Assembly: GCF_031457275.1 (NCBI RefSeq)
Contig: NZ_JAVDWH010000001.1
Span: 186,001 to 250,000 of the forward strand
Direction of reading: 5' to 3'
DNA length: 64,000 nt
Origin: Aeromicrobium panaciterrae
GTDB lineage: Bacteria > Actinomycetota > Actinomycetes > Propionibacteriales > Nocardioidaceae
The translations under genes were made by a program, and so were the position numbers. This document shows, one piece after another, positions 23,954-32,475 of this stretch (its first letter is position 1; each line of letters opens with the position of its first letter). The notes below the pieces were generated by a model that did not search any database, was not told the origin of the DNA, and saw nothing but the letters and a program-made list of their open reading frames with translations.

Positions 23954-25471
23954 GTGGGCAACACCGTCCCTGGACTTGTACGCCGCGCGGCCAACGAATT
24001 TGGCGACGCTCCGGCGTACTTCATGGATGGCAGCACCCTCTCCTTCACCGAGCTGCACGAGCAGGTTCGCCGTACGGCGGCCGCCTTCCGCGCTCAGGGT
24101 CTCGAGCCCGGCGGATGCGTCGTGCTCTGGGCCCCCAACAGCATTGAGTGGGTCGTCGCGGGATTCGCCGTCACGTACGCCGGCGGCACGTTGGTGCCCG
24201 CCAACTCGCGCTACACGGCTCACGAAGTCAGCGGACTCGTCGAGCGCACCGACGCCTCACTGGTGATCGTCGCCGATGGATTCCTCGGCAAGTCGCAGAT
24301 CGCCGACCTCAGCGCCGTCGCACCCAACGCGAAGATCCTCGACCTCGCCGATCTCGGCTCGCTCGAGTCCAGCGACGCCGACCTCGCGGCCGTCGAAGCC
24401 GCCGCCGACGCTGTCTCCCCCGACGACATTGCCGACATCCTGTTTTCCTCGGGTACGACCGGCCGCCCCAAGGGCGTGCTCAGCTCGCACCAGCAGAGCG
24501 TTGCATCCGGAGCCAGCTGGAGCGCAGTCGGCGAAGTCACCAGCGATGACCGCTACCTCGTGATCAGCCCGTTCTTCCACTCGTATGGCTACAAGATCGG
24601 CGCACTCACCGGCCTGATCCGCGGATGCACGATCTACCCGATGGCGACCTTCGACGCCGACGCGGCACTCGATCTGATCGCGGCAGAGCGGATCACCATG
24701 GTCCCCGGTGCTCCAGCGATCTTCCTGGGCCTGCTCGAGTCGCCGAAGTTCCCGACCACCGACACCTCTTCATTGCGCTTCGCCAACACAGGAGCGGCGA
24801 ACGTACCCGTTGCCCTGGTCGAGCGCCTGCAGACCGAGCTCAGCTTCGACCTCGTGATCACGGCCTTCGGCATGACCGAGTGCGTCGTCGCCACGATGTG
24901 CCGCCGCGGCGATGCCGACGAGACCATTGCCACCACCTGTGGCAAGGCCATCGACGGCATGGAGACCGCGATCGCCAACCCCGAGACCGGCGAGCATCTT
25001 CCCGCTGGCGAAGAAGGCGAGCTCCTCCTCCGTGGATCGCAGGTCATGCTCGGCTACCTCGACGATCCGGCGGCTACAGCCGAGGCGATTGACGCCGACG
25101 GCTGGCTCCATACCGGCGATGTCGGCGTACTCGACGAGCGCGGCTACCTGCGCATCACCGACCGGCTCAAGGACATGTACATCTGCGGCGGCTTCAACGT
25201 CTATCCCGCCGAGGTCGAGCAGGCGCTCGTACGCCTCGATGGCGTGGTCGACGCGGCCGTCATCGGCATCCCGGACGATCGTCTCGGCGAGGTGGGCAAG
25301 GCATTCGTCGTACGACGTCCCGACAGCGACCTTGACGCCGACGCCGTGATCGCGTTCGCTCGGGAGCGGCTCGCCAACTTCAAAGCACCCCGTGAGGTCG
25401 CGTTCGTTGACGCGTTGCCCCGCAACCTGTCCGGCAAAGTCCTGAAGAACGATCTGAGGAGCACATCGTGA
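23954..25471 (+). CDS. fadD3: FadD3, HIP-CoA ligase
   Basis: A 505-residue AMP-forming acyl-CoA ligase (the M. tuberculosis protein has about the same length). It activates HIP, the bicyclic product of HsaD, to HIP-CoA. The P-loop is FSSGTTGRPKGVLSS, the adenylation motif is YLRITDRLKDMYICGGFNVYP, and the C-terminal lysine is in NLSGKVLKND. A GTG at 23927 would overlap the operator. GTG 23954 with GAGAGGA six bases upstream is preferred. HIP-CoA is also the inducer of KstR2, so this enzyme feeds the regulatory switch. The GTGA overlap couples it to the next gene. Confidence 0.92.
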   Translation: MGNTVPGLVRRAANEFGDAPAYFMDGSTLSFTELHEQVRRTAAAFRAQGLEPGGCVVLWAPNSIEWVVAGFAVTYAGGTLVPANSRYTAHEVSGLVERTDASLVIVADGFLGKSQIADLSAVAPNAKILDLADLGSLESSDADLAAVEAAADAVSPDDIADILFSSGTTGRPKGVLSSHQQSVASGASWSAVGEVTSDDRYLVISPFFHSYGYKIGALTGLIRGCTIYPMATFDADAALDLIAAERITMVPGAPAIFLGLLESPKFPTTDTSSLRFANTGAANVPVALVERLQTELSFDLVITAFGMTECVVATMCRRGDADETIATTCGKAIDGMETAIANPETGEHLPAGEEGELLLRGSQVMLGYLDDPAATAEAIDADGWLHTGDVGVLDERGYLRITDRLKDMYICGGFNVYPAEVEQALVRLDGVVDAAVIGIPDDRLGEVGKAFVVRRPDSDLDADAVIAFARERLANFKAPREVAFVDALPRNLSGKVLKNDLRSTS

Positions 25472-26319
25472 CCGAAGAAGAAGTTGTGACATACGAGGTC
25501 ATCGACCAGGTCGCTCGCATCACGCTCAACCGTCCGGAGTACCGCAACGCACAGAACTCCGCCATGACGTACGCGCTCGACGCTGCCTTCGTGCGCGCGA
25601 CGGATGACGACAACGTCAAGGTCATCGTGCTCGCCGGCAACGGCAAGCACTTCTGCGCCGGGCATGACATTGGCACGCCGGGTCGCGACGTCGACGTCGA
25701 GTTCGATCGCAAGGCTGTCATCCACTGGACCCACGTCGACAAAGTGGGCGGCGACCTCCGCTACGCCCGCGAATCAGAGGTCTACCTCGGGATGTGCCGC
25801 CGCTGGCGCGAGATCCCCAAGCCCGTCATCGCGATGGTGCACGGTGCCTGTATTGCGGGTGGTCTGATGCTCGCCTGGTCGGCCGACTTCATCATCGCCT
25901 CGGACGACGCGTTCTTCTCCGATCCCGTCGTACGCATGGGCATCCCCGGTGTCGAGTACTTCGCTCACCCGTGGGTCATGAACCCGCGTGCCGCGAAGGA
26001 ATTCCTCTACTCCGGTGACCGTTTCTCCGCTCAGCGCGCCCACGAGCTCGGCATGGTCAACCAGGTCGTGCCCGCCGAAGAGCTGGAGAGCACCGTCCTC
26101 GCACTGGCTGGCCGCATCTCGCAGATGCCCCGGTTCGGACTCGCCCTCACCAAGAAGGCCGTCAACCAGGCCGAGGACCTGCAGGGCATGCGCGCCGGTA
26201 TGGACTCCGTATTCGGCCTGCACCACTTCGCCCACGCCCACAACGCCGAAGTCGGGGCCGACTCGCTCGGCGGACTCGACGCAAAGTCGATGGCCAAGAA
26301 GAACAAGGAACAAGAGTGA
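25468..26319 (+). CDS. Enoyl-CoA hydratase/isomerase family protein in the fadD3 operon
   Basis: A 283-residue crotonase. The oxyanion-hole stretches are KHFCAGHDIGTPG and HGACIAGGLMLAWSADFIIASDDAFFSDP. It starts with GTG inside the fadD3 stop and overlaps fadE31 by 4 bp. In M. tuberculosis fadD3 and fadE31 are adjacent with no crotonase between them. Hydration of the enoyl-CoA made by FadE30 is the step in HIP-CoA beta-oxidation that needs such an enzyme, so this is the natural candidate. The assignment rests on context, not on a residue specific to that substrate. Confidence 0.85.
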   Translation: MTEEEVVTYEVIDQVARITLNRPEYRNAQNSAMTYALDAAFVRATDDDNVKVIVLAGNGKHFCAGHDIGTPGRDVDVEFDRKAVIHWTHVDKVGGDLRYARESEVYLGMCRRWREIPKPVIAMVHGACIAGGLMLAWSADFIIASDDAFFSDPVVRMGIPGVEYFAHPWVMNPRAAKEFLYSGDRFSAQRAHELGMVNQVVPAEELESTVLALAGRISQMPRFGLALTKKAVNQAEDLQGMRAGMDSVFGLHHFAHAHNAEVGADSLGGLDAKSMAKKNKEQE

Positions 26320-27449
26320 ACCTGGAATTCACCCCCGAGGAGCTCGCGTTCCGGGACGAGGCTCGCGCCTGGCTGGCCGCCAACGTTCCGACCGAGACAC
26401 TTCCGTCGATGGACACCGCCGACGGCTTCGCCGCCCACCAGGCGTGGGAGAAGAAGCTGTCCGACGCGAAGTGGTCCGTCGTGTCGTGGCCCGAGGAGGT
26501 CGGTGGCCGCGGGGCTTCGCTGATCGAGTGGGTCATCTTCGAAGAGGAGTACTACCGCGCTGGCGCCCCCGGACGCGTCTCCCAGAACGGCATCTTCCTG
26601 CTCGCACCGATCATCTTCGATCACGGCACACCTGAGCAGCAGCAGCGCTGGCTGCCGTCGATGGCGACCGGCGAGACCATCTGGGCCCAGGCCTGGTCCG
26701 AGCCAGAGGCCGGATCCGACCTTGCCTCGCTGCGGTCGACCGCGAAGCGGGTCGATGGTGGCTGGCTGCTGAACGGTCAGAAGACCTGGTCGTCGCGCGC
26801 CACGTACGGGCACATGGGCTTCGGCCTGTTCCGCTCTGACCCGGAGGCCGAGCGCCACCGCGGTCTCACCTACTTCTGCTTCCCGCTCGATGCCGAAGGC
26901 GTGACGGTACGTCCGATCGCCCAGCTCGACGGTGAAGCCGGCTTCGCCGAGCTGTTCCTCGACGACGTCTTCGTGCCCGATGCCGATGTACTCGGCGATG
27001 CGGGAGACGGCTGGCGCGTGGCCATGAGCACCGCCGGCAACGAGCGCGGCCTCTCGCTTCGTTCGCCCGGCCGATTCTGCGCAGCAGCCGACCGACTGGT
27101 CGAGGTTTACGCCGACAGTCCCAACCCGGCACTCTCCAGCGCTGTCGTTGACGCGTGGGTGCGCGCCGAGGCATACCGCCTCTACACCTGGGGCACGGTC
27201 ACGAAGCTCGCCGACGGTGGCGACATTGGCGCTGCTGGCTCGGTCAACAAGGTCTGGTGGAGCGAGCTCGACGTCGCGCTGCACGAAAGCGCGCTCGACC
27301 TGCGCGGCGCCGAGGCCGAAGTCGAGTCCGCCTGGACCGACGGCTACCTGTTCTCCCTGTCGGGCCCGATCTACGCGGGAACCAACGAGATCCAACGCAA
27401 CATTGTCGCCGAGCGCATTCTCGGACTCCCCCGAGAGGCACGCGGATGA
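26316..27449 (+). CDS. fadE31: FadE31, acyl-CoA dehydrogenase
   Basis: A 377-residue acyl-CoA dehydrogenase. Blocks such as WSEPEAGSDLASLRSTA, LNGQKTWSSRATYGH and the C-terminal SGPIYAGTNEIQRNIVAERILGLPR are complete. It matches Rv3562. In M. tuberculosis FadE31 pairs with FadE32 or FadE33 to form heteromeric enzymes, in which only one partner carries the full active site. The same three genes follow each other here. It starts with GTG overlapping the crotonase stop and overlaps fadE32 by 4 bp. Confidence 0.88.
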   Translation: MNLEFTPEELAFRDEARAWLAANVPTETLPSMDTADGFAAHQAWEKKLSDAKWSVVSWPEEVGGRGASLIEWVIFEEEYYRAGAPGRVSQNGIFLLAPIIFDHGTPEQQQRWLPSMATGETIWAQAWSEPEAGSDLASLRSTAKRVDGGWLLNGQKTWSSRATYGHMGFGLFRSDPEAERHRGLTYFCFPLDAEGVTVRPIAQLDGEAGFAELFLDDVFVPDADVLGDAGDGWRVAMSTAGNERGLSLRSPGRFCAAADRLVEVYADSPNPALSSAVVDAWVRAEAYRLYTWGTVTKLADGGDIGAAGSVNKVWWSELDVALHESALDLRGAEAEVESAWTDGYLFSLSGPIYAGTNEIQRNIVAERILGLPREARG

Positions 27450-28408
27450 AGTTCGAACTGACCTCCGACCAGCGCGACTTCATGTCAGCGCTCGACGGAC
27501 AGATCGCTGCAGCCGATCCGGTCGCGGCCAACCGCGCCTGGGGCGAGGGCGACACCAAGCCGGGCGAAGCACTCTGGGAGCGCATCGCCGAAGTTGGCGT
27601 CTCCGGACTGCTCATTGCTGAAGAAGACGGCGGACTCGGTGCAACCCCGGTCGAGCTGGTCTGCGCCTTCGAGATCCTCGGGCGTCATGCCGTACCCGGC
27701 CCGTGGATCGAGTCGGCGGCGTACCTCGCCACCGCACTCACCGGGCCCGAACGTACGGCGATCGCCGACGGCGCCGTTGCCACGGTGGCCGTACCCCCGC
27801 ACACTCCGTACGCAGTCGACGCTGACGTCGCAGGCGAGCGCTACTTCGTGGCCGATGGGGCTTTGAAGCAGGCCGACCTCGGCGACGCAGTTTCCTCCGT
27901 CGATCCCACTCGTCGTCTGTTCAGCGTCACGGCTGGAGCCGCTGTCGACCACGGCGATCTGGATGCCGCGTTCGACCTCGCAGTTCTTGCCGCTTCGGCT
28001 GAGCTGCTCGGTGCCGGCGAGCGGGTGCTCGACGACGCTGTCACGTACGTGAAGCAGCGCACCCAATTCGGCCGCACGATCGGCTCGTACCAAGCGATCA
28101 AGCACCAGCTGGCCAACGTACGTATTGCTCTCGACTTCGCTCGACCGTTGATCTACGGCGCCGCCATGAACCCGACACCGCGCGCGGTCTCGGCGGCCAA
28201 GATCCAGAGCGCGGAAGCTGCCAACATCGCGGCTCGCGTAGGCCTGCAGGTCCACGGCGCGATCGGCTACACGGCTGAGTACGACCTGAGCCGCTGGCTA
28301 CTTCGCATCCGTGCGCTGCAGACGGCGTGGGGCACTCCGGCATTCCACCGCGAGCGGGTGCTCGCATCGCTGCTGGCCTCTCCCAGTTCATTGAGCCCGT
28401 CGAAATGA
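27446..28408 (+). CDS. fadE32: FadE32, acyl-CoA dehydrogenase subunit
   Basis: A 320-residue, shorter acyl-CoA dehydrogenase. The N-terminal and middle domains are reduced, while the C-terminal helix bundle is clear (KQRTQFGRTIGSYQAIKHQLAN, then VHGAIGYTAEYDLSRWLLR). It is the counterpart of Rv3563, implicated in dehydrogenation of MOODA-CoA after ring C opening, and works in a complex with FadE31. The frame is open upstream inside fadE31. ATG 27446 makes the ATGA overlap and begins the domain. It overlaps fadE33 by 4 bp. Confidence 0.85.
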   Translation: MKFELTSDQRDFMSALDGQIAAADPVAANRAWGEGDTKPGEALWERIAEVGVSGLLIAEEDGGLGATPVELVCAFEILGRHAVPGPWIESAAYLATALTGPERTAIADGAVATVAVPPHTPYAVDADVAGERYFVADGALKQADLGDAVSSVDPTRRLFSVTAGAAVDHGDLDAAFDLAVLAASAELLGAGERVLDDAVTYVKQRTQFGRTIGSYQAIKHQLANVRIALDFARPLIYGAAMNPTPRAVSAAKIQSAEAANIAARVGLQVHGAIGYTAEYDLSRWLLRIRALQTAWGTPAFHRERVLASLLASPSSLSPSK

Positions 28409-29445
28409 CGGACCTCGTCCCCTCGCAGGATCACATCGAGCTGGCCCGCTCGGTGCGCAAGATGCTCGACAAGCGCTCCGACAGCCAGGCTGTCCGCGAT
28501 GCGTTCAATGGCTTCGATGCCGAGCTCTGGTCGACGCTGTGCGAGCAGATGGGCGTCGCCGCGCTCGCGATCCCGGAGGAGTCTGGCGGAGCCGGGTTCA
28601 CCCTCGCCGAAACATACGTCGTGCTCGAAGAGCTTGGCCGCGCGCTGACACCTTCTCCCCTTCTCGCTTCTGTTACTGCCGCCGCGGCGCTGACGGACAG
28701 CCCGCTGCTCGAAGAGATCGCCGCGGGCACCGTTGCAACGCTCGCGTGGTCTGGCGTCACCGGACCGGCCGATGCGCCCGTCGGCGTCACGTTCGAGGAC
28801 GGCAAGCTCACCGGATCGGTGTCGGCTGTCCTGTACGGCGATGTCGCCGAGATCATCCTCGTAGCCGCTGAGCACGATGGCGGCGTCGGACTCTTCAGCG
28901 TCGACCCGTCGGCTGTCAGCCGTACGAAGGTCGCCGGACTCGACCCCACCCTCAGCTTTGCCACCCTCGAGTTCGACGGCGTAACGGCGGAGACCATCAC
29001 GCTCGACGCTGCATCAGCTCTTGCGACGGCTCATCGCGTCGGCACCCTTGCCGCTGCCGCGCTCCAGGTCGGCTGCGCACAGCGCGGTCTCGACATGACG
29101 GTCGACTACACCAAGACGCGTGAGCAGTTCGGTCGTCCGATCGGCTCGTTCCAGGCGCTCAAGCACCGCATGGCGGACCTGCTCGTACGAGTGCAGATGT
29201 CTCGCGCCGGAGCGTGGGCTGCTGTTCAGGCTCACGTCAACGACGCACCCAACGCCGATCGCTTGGCTGCCGCCGCTGGCTCGTACTGCAGCGACGCTGC
29301 CGTCGAGGTCGGCGGCGAGACCGTACAGCTGCACGGCGGAATCGCCATCACCTGGGAACACGACGCGCATCTGATCCTCAAGCGCGCTCAGGCTCTCAAC
29401 CAGTTGTTCGGCCTGCCGCACCAGCAGCGCGCGACGCTCATCTGA
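28405..29445 (+). CDS. fadE33: FadE33, acyl-CoA dehydrogenase subunit
   Basis: A 346-residue acyl-CoA dehydrogenase-like subunit of the shortened type. Typical motifs are KTREQFGRPIGSFQALKHRMADLL and LHGGIAITWEHDAHLILKRAQ. It corresponds to Rv3564, which pairs with FadE31. ATG 28405 overlaps the fadE32 stop. It is the last gene of the fadD3 operon; a 31 bp gap separates it from a convergent YCII-like gene. Its exact CoA substrate in the late HIP pathway is not fixed. Confidence 0.85.
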   Translation: MTDLVPSQDHIELARSVRKMLDKRSDSQAVRDAFNGFDAELWSTLCEQMGVAALAIPEESGGAGFTLAETYVVLEELGRALTPSPLLASVTAAAALTDSPLLEEIAAGTVATLAWSGVTGPADAPVGVTFEDGKLTGSVSAVLYGDVAEIILVAAEHDGGVGLFSVDPSAVSRTKVAGLDPTLSFATLEFDGVTAETITLDAASALATAHRVGTLAAAALQVGCAQRGLDMTVDYTKTREQFGRPIGSFQALKHRMADLLVRVQMSRAGAWAAVQAHVNDAPNADRLAAAAGSYCSDAAVEVGGETVQLHGGIAITWEHDAHLILKRAQALNQLFGLPHQQRATLI

Positions 29446-29476
29446 AGACGAACGTCGCGCACTGATTCGGGACTGC

Positions 29477-29839
29477 TCAGGCCAGGCCGTCGAACGGGCG
29501 AACCTCGACCGGGCCTCCACAGGCTTTCGAGCCCTCGGTCGCGAGGCGCAGCGCCACGTCGAGGTCTGGCGCATCGATGATCCAGAACCCCCCGATGTAC
29601 TCCTTGGTCTCAAGGTAGGGACCGTCGACGACCAGCGGCTTCTCGCCTGTGCCGTCGACGACAGTTGCTGACGACGCGGCGGCGAGACCACCGGCAAAGA
29701 CCCAGTAGCCATCGGTCCGCAACTTCTCGTTGAAGACGCCAGTCGTGACGAATGCCGCTTCCATCTCCTCTTTCGAGGCGTAGTTTCCGAACTCGCCCAT
29801 CTCAGCGGGGCCGTGGACGGACAGCAAGTAGTGCGTCAT
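29477..29839 (-). CDS. YCII-related (DGPF domain) protein
   Basis: A 120-residue protein of the YCII/DGPF family: YLLSVHGP at the start, VVDGPYLETKEYIGGFWIIDAPDLDVALRLA in the middle and VEVRPFDGL at the end. Members form small dimeric ferredoxin-like barrels; most have no proven function. ATG 29839 is chosen over the ATG six codons upstream because GAGGAGA lies just before it. The gene stands alone and converges with fadE33. No link to steroid breakdown is visible. Confidence 0.75.
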   Translation of the reverse strand: MTHYLLSVHGPAEMGEFGNYASKEEMEAAFVTTGVFNEKLRTDGYWVFAGGLAAASSATVVDGTGEKPLVVDGPYLETKEYIGGFWIIDAPDLDVALRLATEGSKACGGPVEVRPFDGLA

Positions 29840-29918
29840 GGATTTCTCCTCAGTCACAGCGGCCCTGTTGACCGCTTCCTACTTTCACTACGAACGGCAT
29901 CACGCCGATACGACAAAC

Positions 29919-30539
29919 CTAGGCACCTGAAATCAAATCAGCCAGCCAGATGGAGATGGCGGAGCGGATCGCGGGCGCTTCCTTCTTCAAGGAGTGATCT
30001 CCTGACACCACGACCAGCGTGACTTCCTCCTGCAAGGTCTTCGGATCCGGTACGCCGAACGGGTCACGATCTCCTTGCACGACGAGTGTCGGCACTGTCA
30101 CCGCAGTGAGCTCGAGGAGTCGAGACTTCTCGGGGCGACCGGGCGGATGCAACGGGAATGCAAGGCACAGAACTCCCGTCGCGCCCACAGCACCGGACGT
30201 TCGGCAGGCAACCCGGCCACCAAACGATCGCCCACCAACGACCAGCGGCAGGTCCTCCGGGTGCACCTGCGACGCAACCTCGATCCATGCTGCATCGACC
30301 TGAGCAGGAGGAGCAGGAGCCTTGCGTCCCGCTACTCGGTATGGCTGCTCGACCAGGGCGACCACGAGCCCAGCCCGCAGCGCCTCCTCGCTCGCAAGGG
30401 TGAGGTCGTGAGCCGTCACGCCCCCACCAGCTCCGTGGCCGAGCATCATCAGCCCAATGGGATCGACGTCCGGGCGTGCGAGATGCACTCGCGCGTCACC
30501 GTGCGGGGTCGGAACCAGCGAAACCGCGAGCTCGGTCAT
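29919..30539 (-). CDS. Alpha/beta hydrolase of the Tex30/KANL3-like family
   Basis: A 206-residue small alpha/beta hydrolase. It has the early LGHGAGGGVTAHDL loop, the nucleophile elbow GGRSFGGRVA, an acid residue in VVQGDRDPFG and His in SGDHSLKK, so the triad appears complete. Proteins of this family are poorly characterised. It is 20 bp from the FAD-oxidoreductase gene on the same strand and could share a transcript with it. The substrate cannot be stated. Confidence 0.7.
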   Translation of the reverse strand: MTELAVSLVPTPHGDARVHLARPDVDPIGLMMLGHGAGGGVTAHDLTLASEEALRAGLVVALVEQPYRVAGRKAPAPPAQVDAAWIEVASQVHPEDLPLVVGGRSFGGRVACRTSGAVGATGVLCLAFPLHPPGRPEKSRLLELTAVTVPTLVVQGDRDPFGVPDPKTLQEEVTLVVVSGDHSLKKEAPAIRSAISIWLADLISGA

Positions 30540-30559
30540 GCAGAGATCGTACGGACCGC

Positions 30560-31843
30560 CTAGGGAGCGATGTTGAAGTTGCGCCGGAAGACGTTGTCCG
30601 GATCCCAGGCGCGCTTCACCTCGCGCAGCCGGTCAAGGGTGTCCTTCGGCCAGAGCGCCGCGATGTCCTCTGCGGTGTCCGATCCGAGGAACCCGGAGTA
30701 GGACCCGAAGCCCTGATCACCGATCGTGCGCCATACGGCTCGAGCATGCTCGAAGTCAGCATCCGTTGACTCCGGGTTCATGAACGCGGCCGACACGATC
30801 AACGCCTCGGCCCTCCGATGGGCGAACGCCGTGGCCGACGGATCGACGCGGCCGTAGGCGCCGCCGAGGCCGCGTAGGAAGACCACGCGGCCACCAGCTG
30901 AGTACGCCTCCGTGACCGCGGTGATGAGCGGCTCGTCGACCGACTCCACGAAGGCGTTGCCGATCACCGGCGTGACCTCCTGATGAGGTGGTCCCTCCTC
31001 GAGCACCTCGGCGTACACGTGTTCGGAGATGTCCTCCGCGACGACCTTGCCGATGGCACGGAAAGGCTCGATCGCCGCCAAGTCGTCGCCGGCAAGGCAG
31101 AGGAAGAGGATCGCGGCGGCGGGGAAAGGTCCGAATGCCGGCCGCAGCGCCAAAGTCGCGGTGAACTCGTCCGGAGCGGTGCGCATCGTGGCAGCCCAGC
31201 CCTTCACCAGCTGATCGAGATCCTCCAACGCGTATTCAATCGTCCCGAAATGCACGGTCGTGACGGGCTGAGCCTGGAACTCGAGCGCGGTGACCACACC
31301 GAAGTTGCCTGCACCTCCGCGCAGTCCCCAGAACAGATCCTCGTTCTCGGCAGCCGAAGCCCGTACGACATCACCCGAGGCGGTGACCACCTCGGCTGCG
31401 AGCAGGTTGTCGAGAGCGAGTCCGTGCTTGCGGACCATCCAGCCGATCCCGCCAGCCTGGGTCAGGCCGCCAACCCCGACCGAAAGCGTGTCACCTGAGC
31501 TGATCGCGAGGCCATGCTTGCCCAGCTCCGTAGCGGAGGGACCCCAAGTCGCGCCACCACCGATTCGTACGCGGTGATCGCCCAGGATCTCGACTTGATC
31601 GAGCTTCGACAGGTCGATGATGAGGCCGTCGTCGATGGTTCCGTACGAGAGCGCATTGTGGCCGCCGTTGCGGACGGCTATCGGAAGACCCTCGGCCTGA
31701 GCGTGGCGAACAGACTCGGCCACCTCACCCGGCGAGGTCGGTTGAAGGATCAGTGCAGGCGTTCCCGTGTCGTACTTCGTGGCGCGTGCAGAGTCGTAGT
31801 CAGCGTCGCCCGGACGTATGGCAGCGATGTGGTCGATCGTCAT
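30560..31843 (-). CDS. FAD-linked oxidoreductase, berberine-bridge-enzyme-like
   Basis: A 427-residue flavoenzyme of the PCMH/BBE family. The covalent-FAD histidine is expected at His62 in RNGGHNALSYG. The second loop (TLSVGVGGLTQAGGIGW) has no cysteine, so only a single histidyl bond is likely. The C-terminal BBE motif DPDNVFRRNFNIAP is present. These enzymes oxidise alcohols, sugars or alkaloid-like substrates with oxygen. There is no signal peptide, so it is cytosolic. It lies between a small hydrolase and a TetR gene. The substrate is unknown. Confidence 0.8.
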   Translation of the reverse strand: MTIDHIAAIRPGDADYDSARATKYDTGTPALILQPTSPGEVAESVRHAQAEGLPIAVRNGGHNALSYGTIDDGLIIDLSKLDQVEILGDHRVRIGGGATWGPSATELGKHGLAISSGDTLSVGVGGLTQAGGIGWMVRKHGLALDNLLAAEVVTASGDVVRASAAENEDLFWGLRGGAGNFGVVTALEFQAQPVTTVHFGTIEYALEDLDQLVKGWAATMRTAPDEFTATLALRPAFGPFPAAAILFLCLAGDDLAAIEPFRAIGKVVAEDISEHVYAEVLEEGPPHQEVTPVIGNAFVESVDEPLITAVTEAYSAGGRVVFLRGLGGAYGRVDPSATAFAHRRAEALIVSAAFMNPESTDADFEHARAVWRTIGDQGFGSYSGFLGSDTAEDIAALWPKDTLDRLREVKRAWDPDNVFRRNFNIAP

Positions 31844-31876
31844 ATGACGACCCTAGAACCTCAACCAAACTTGGGG

Positions 31877-32473
31877 TCAAGCGTTGAGAGCTGGCCCCAG
31901 CCAACGACGTACGAACGACCGGATGTCGTCGGCCGACCGGGGCGGGTCTGCCGGGTACTGGAGGAGCGAGACGAACAATCGCATCAGCATCTCGGCCAGG
32001 CCCTCGAGCTCGTCGTCCTGGACGCCGATTGCACTCCAGTCGACGGGGATGTCCCGGAGGATGTCGGCACCGATCGAGAACGACATCGTGGTCGTGACGT
32101 CGCGACTGAAGACCTCGGTCTCACCCGCCTGAAGCAGGAGACCGATACTCGGCTCGCGAGGAATCTCCTCGATGGACCACACGATTGACTCGATGGCCAC
32201 GTCGGCCGCGGAGTCGAACGTTGCCAAGTGCGCGGTCATCCGCTGAACGAAGTCGGCGAGTCCCGCCTGCGCCACAGCTTCCAGCAGCTCGGAGTGACTC
32301 GGGTAGTACCGATAGACGGTCTGCCGCGTCACGCCCAGTTCGGTGGCGACGACCGAGACGGTCGTCTTGGCGGCGCCGAACTTCTCCACGCACGAGCGCG
32401 TGGCAGCGATGATGCGCAGCTTCGCATCATCTTCCGTATGCGGCGGATTGCCCTGCCAGCCGTGATGGCCCAC
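31877..32473 (-). CDS. TetR family transcriptional regulator of the monooxygenase operon
   Basis: A 198-residue TetR regulator with the helix-turn-helix VSVVATELGVTRQTVYRYYPSHSELLEAV (about residues 36-64). The frame extends upstream into the membrane-protein gene. GTG 32473, two bases after that gene's stop, is the sensible start. It is the last gene of a three-gene operon with an FAD monooxygenase and a membrane protein. A 10 bp inverted repeat at 35083-35115 in front of that operon is the likely operator. Confidence 0.8.
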   Translation of the reverse strand: MGHHGWQGNPPHTEDDAKLRIIAATRSCVEKFGAAKTTVSVVATELGVTRQTVYRYYPSHSELLEAVAQAGLADFVQRMTAHLATFDSAADVAIESIVWSIEEIPREPSIGLLLQAGETEVFSRDVTTTMSFSIGADILRDIPVDWSAIGVQDDELEGLAEMLMRLFVSLLQYPADPPRSADDIRSFVRRWLGPALNA

Positions 32474-32475
32474 GC

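Noticed and set aside
26031..27395. Open frame of 454 codons antisense to fadE31.
   Set aside because: It has no recognisable domain and is fully covered by fadE31 and the hydratase gene.
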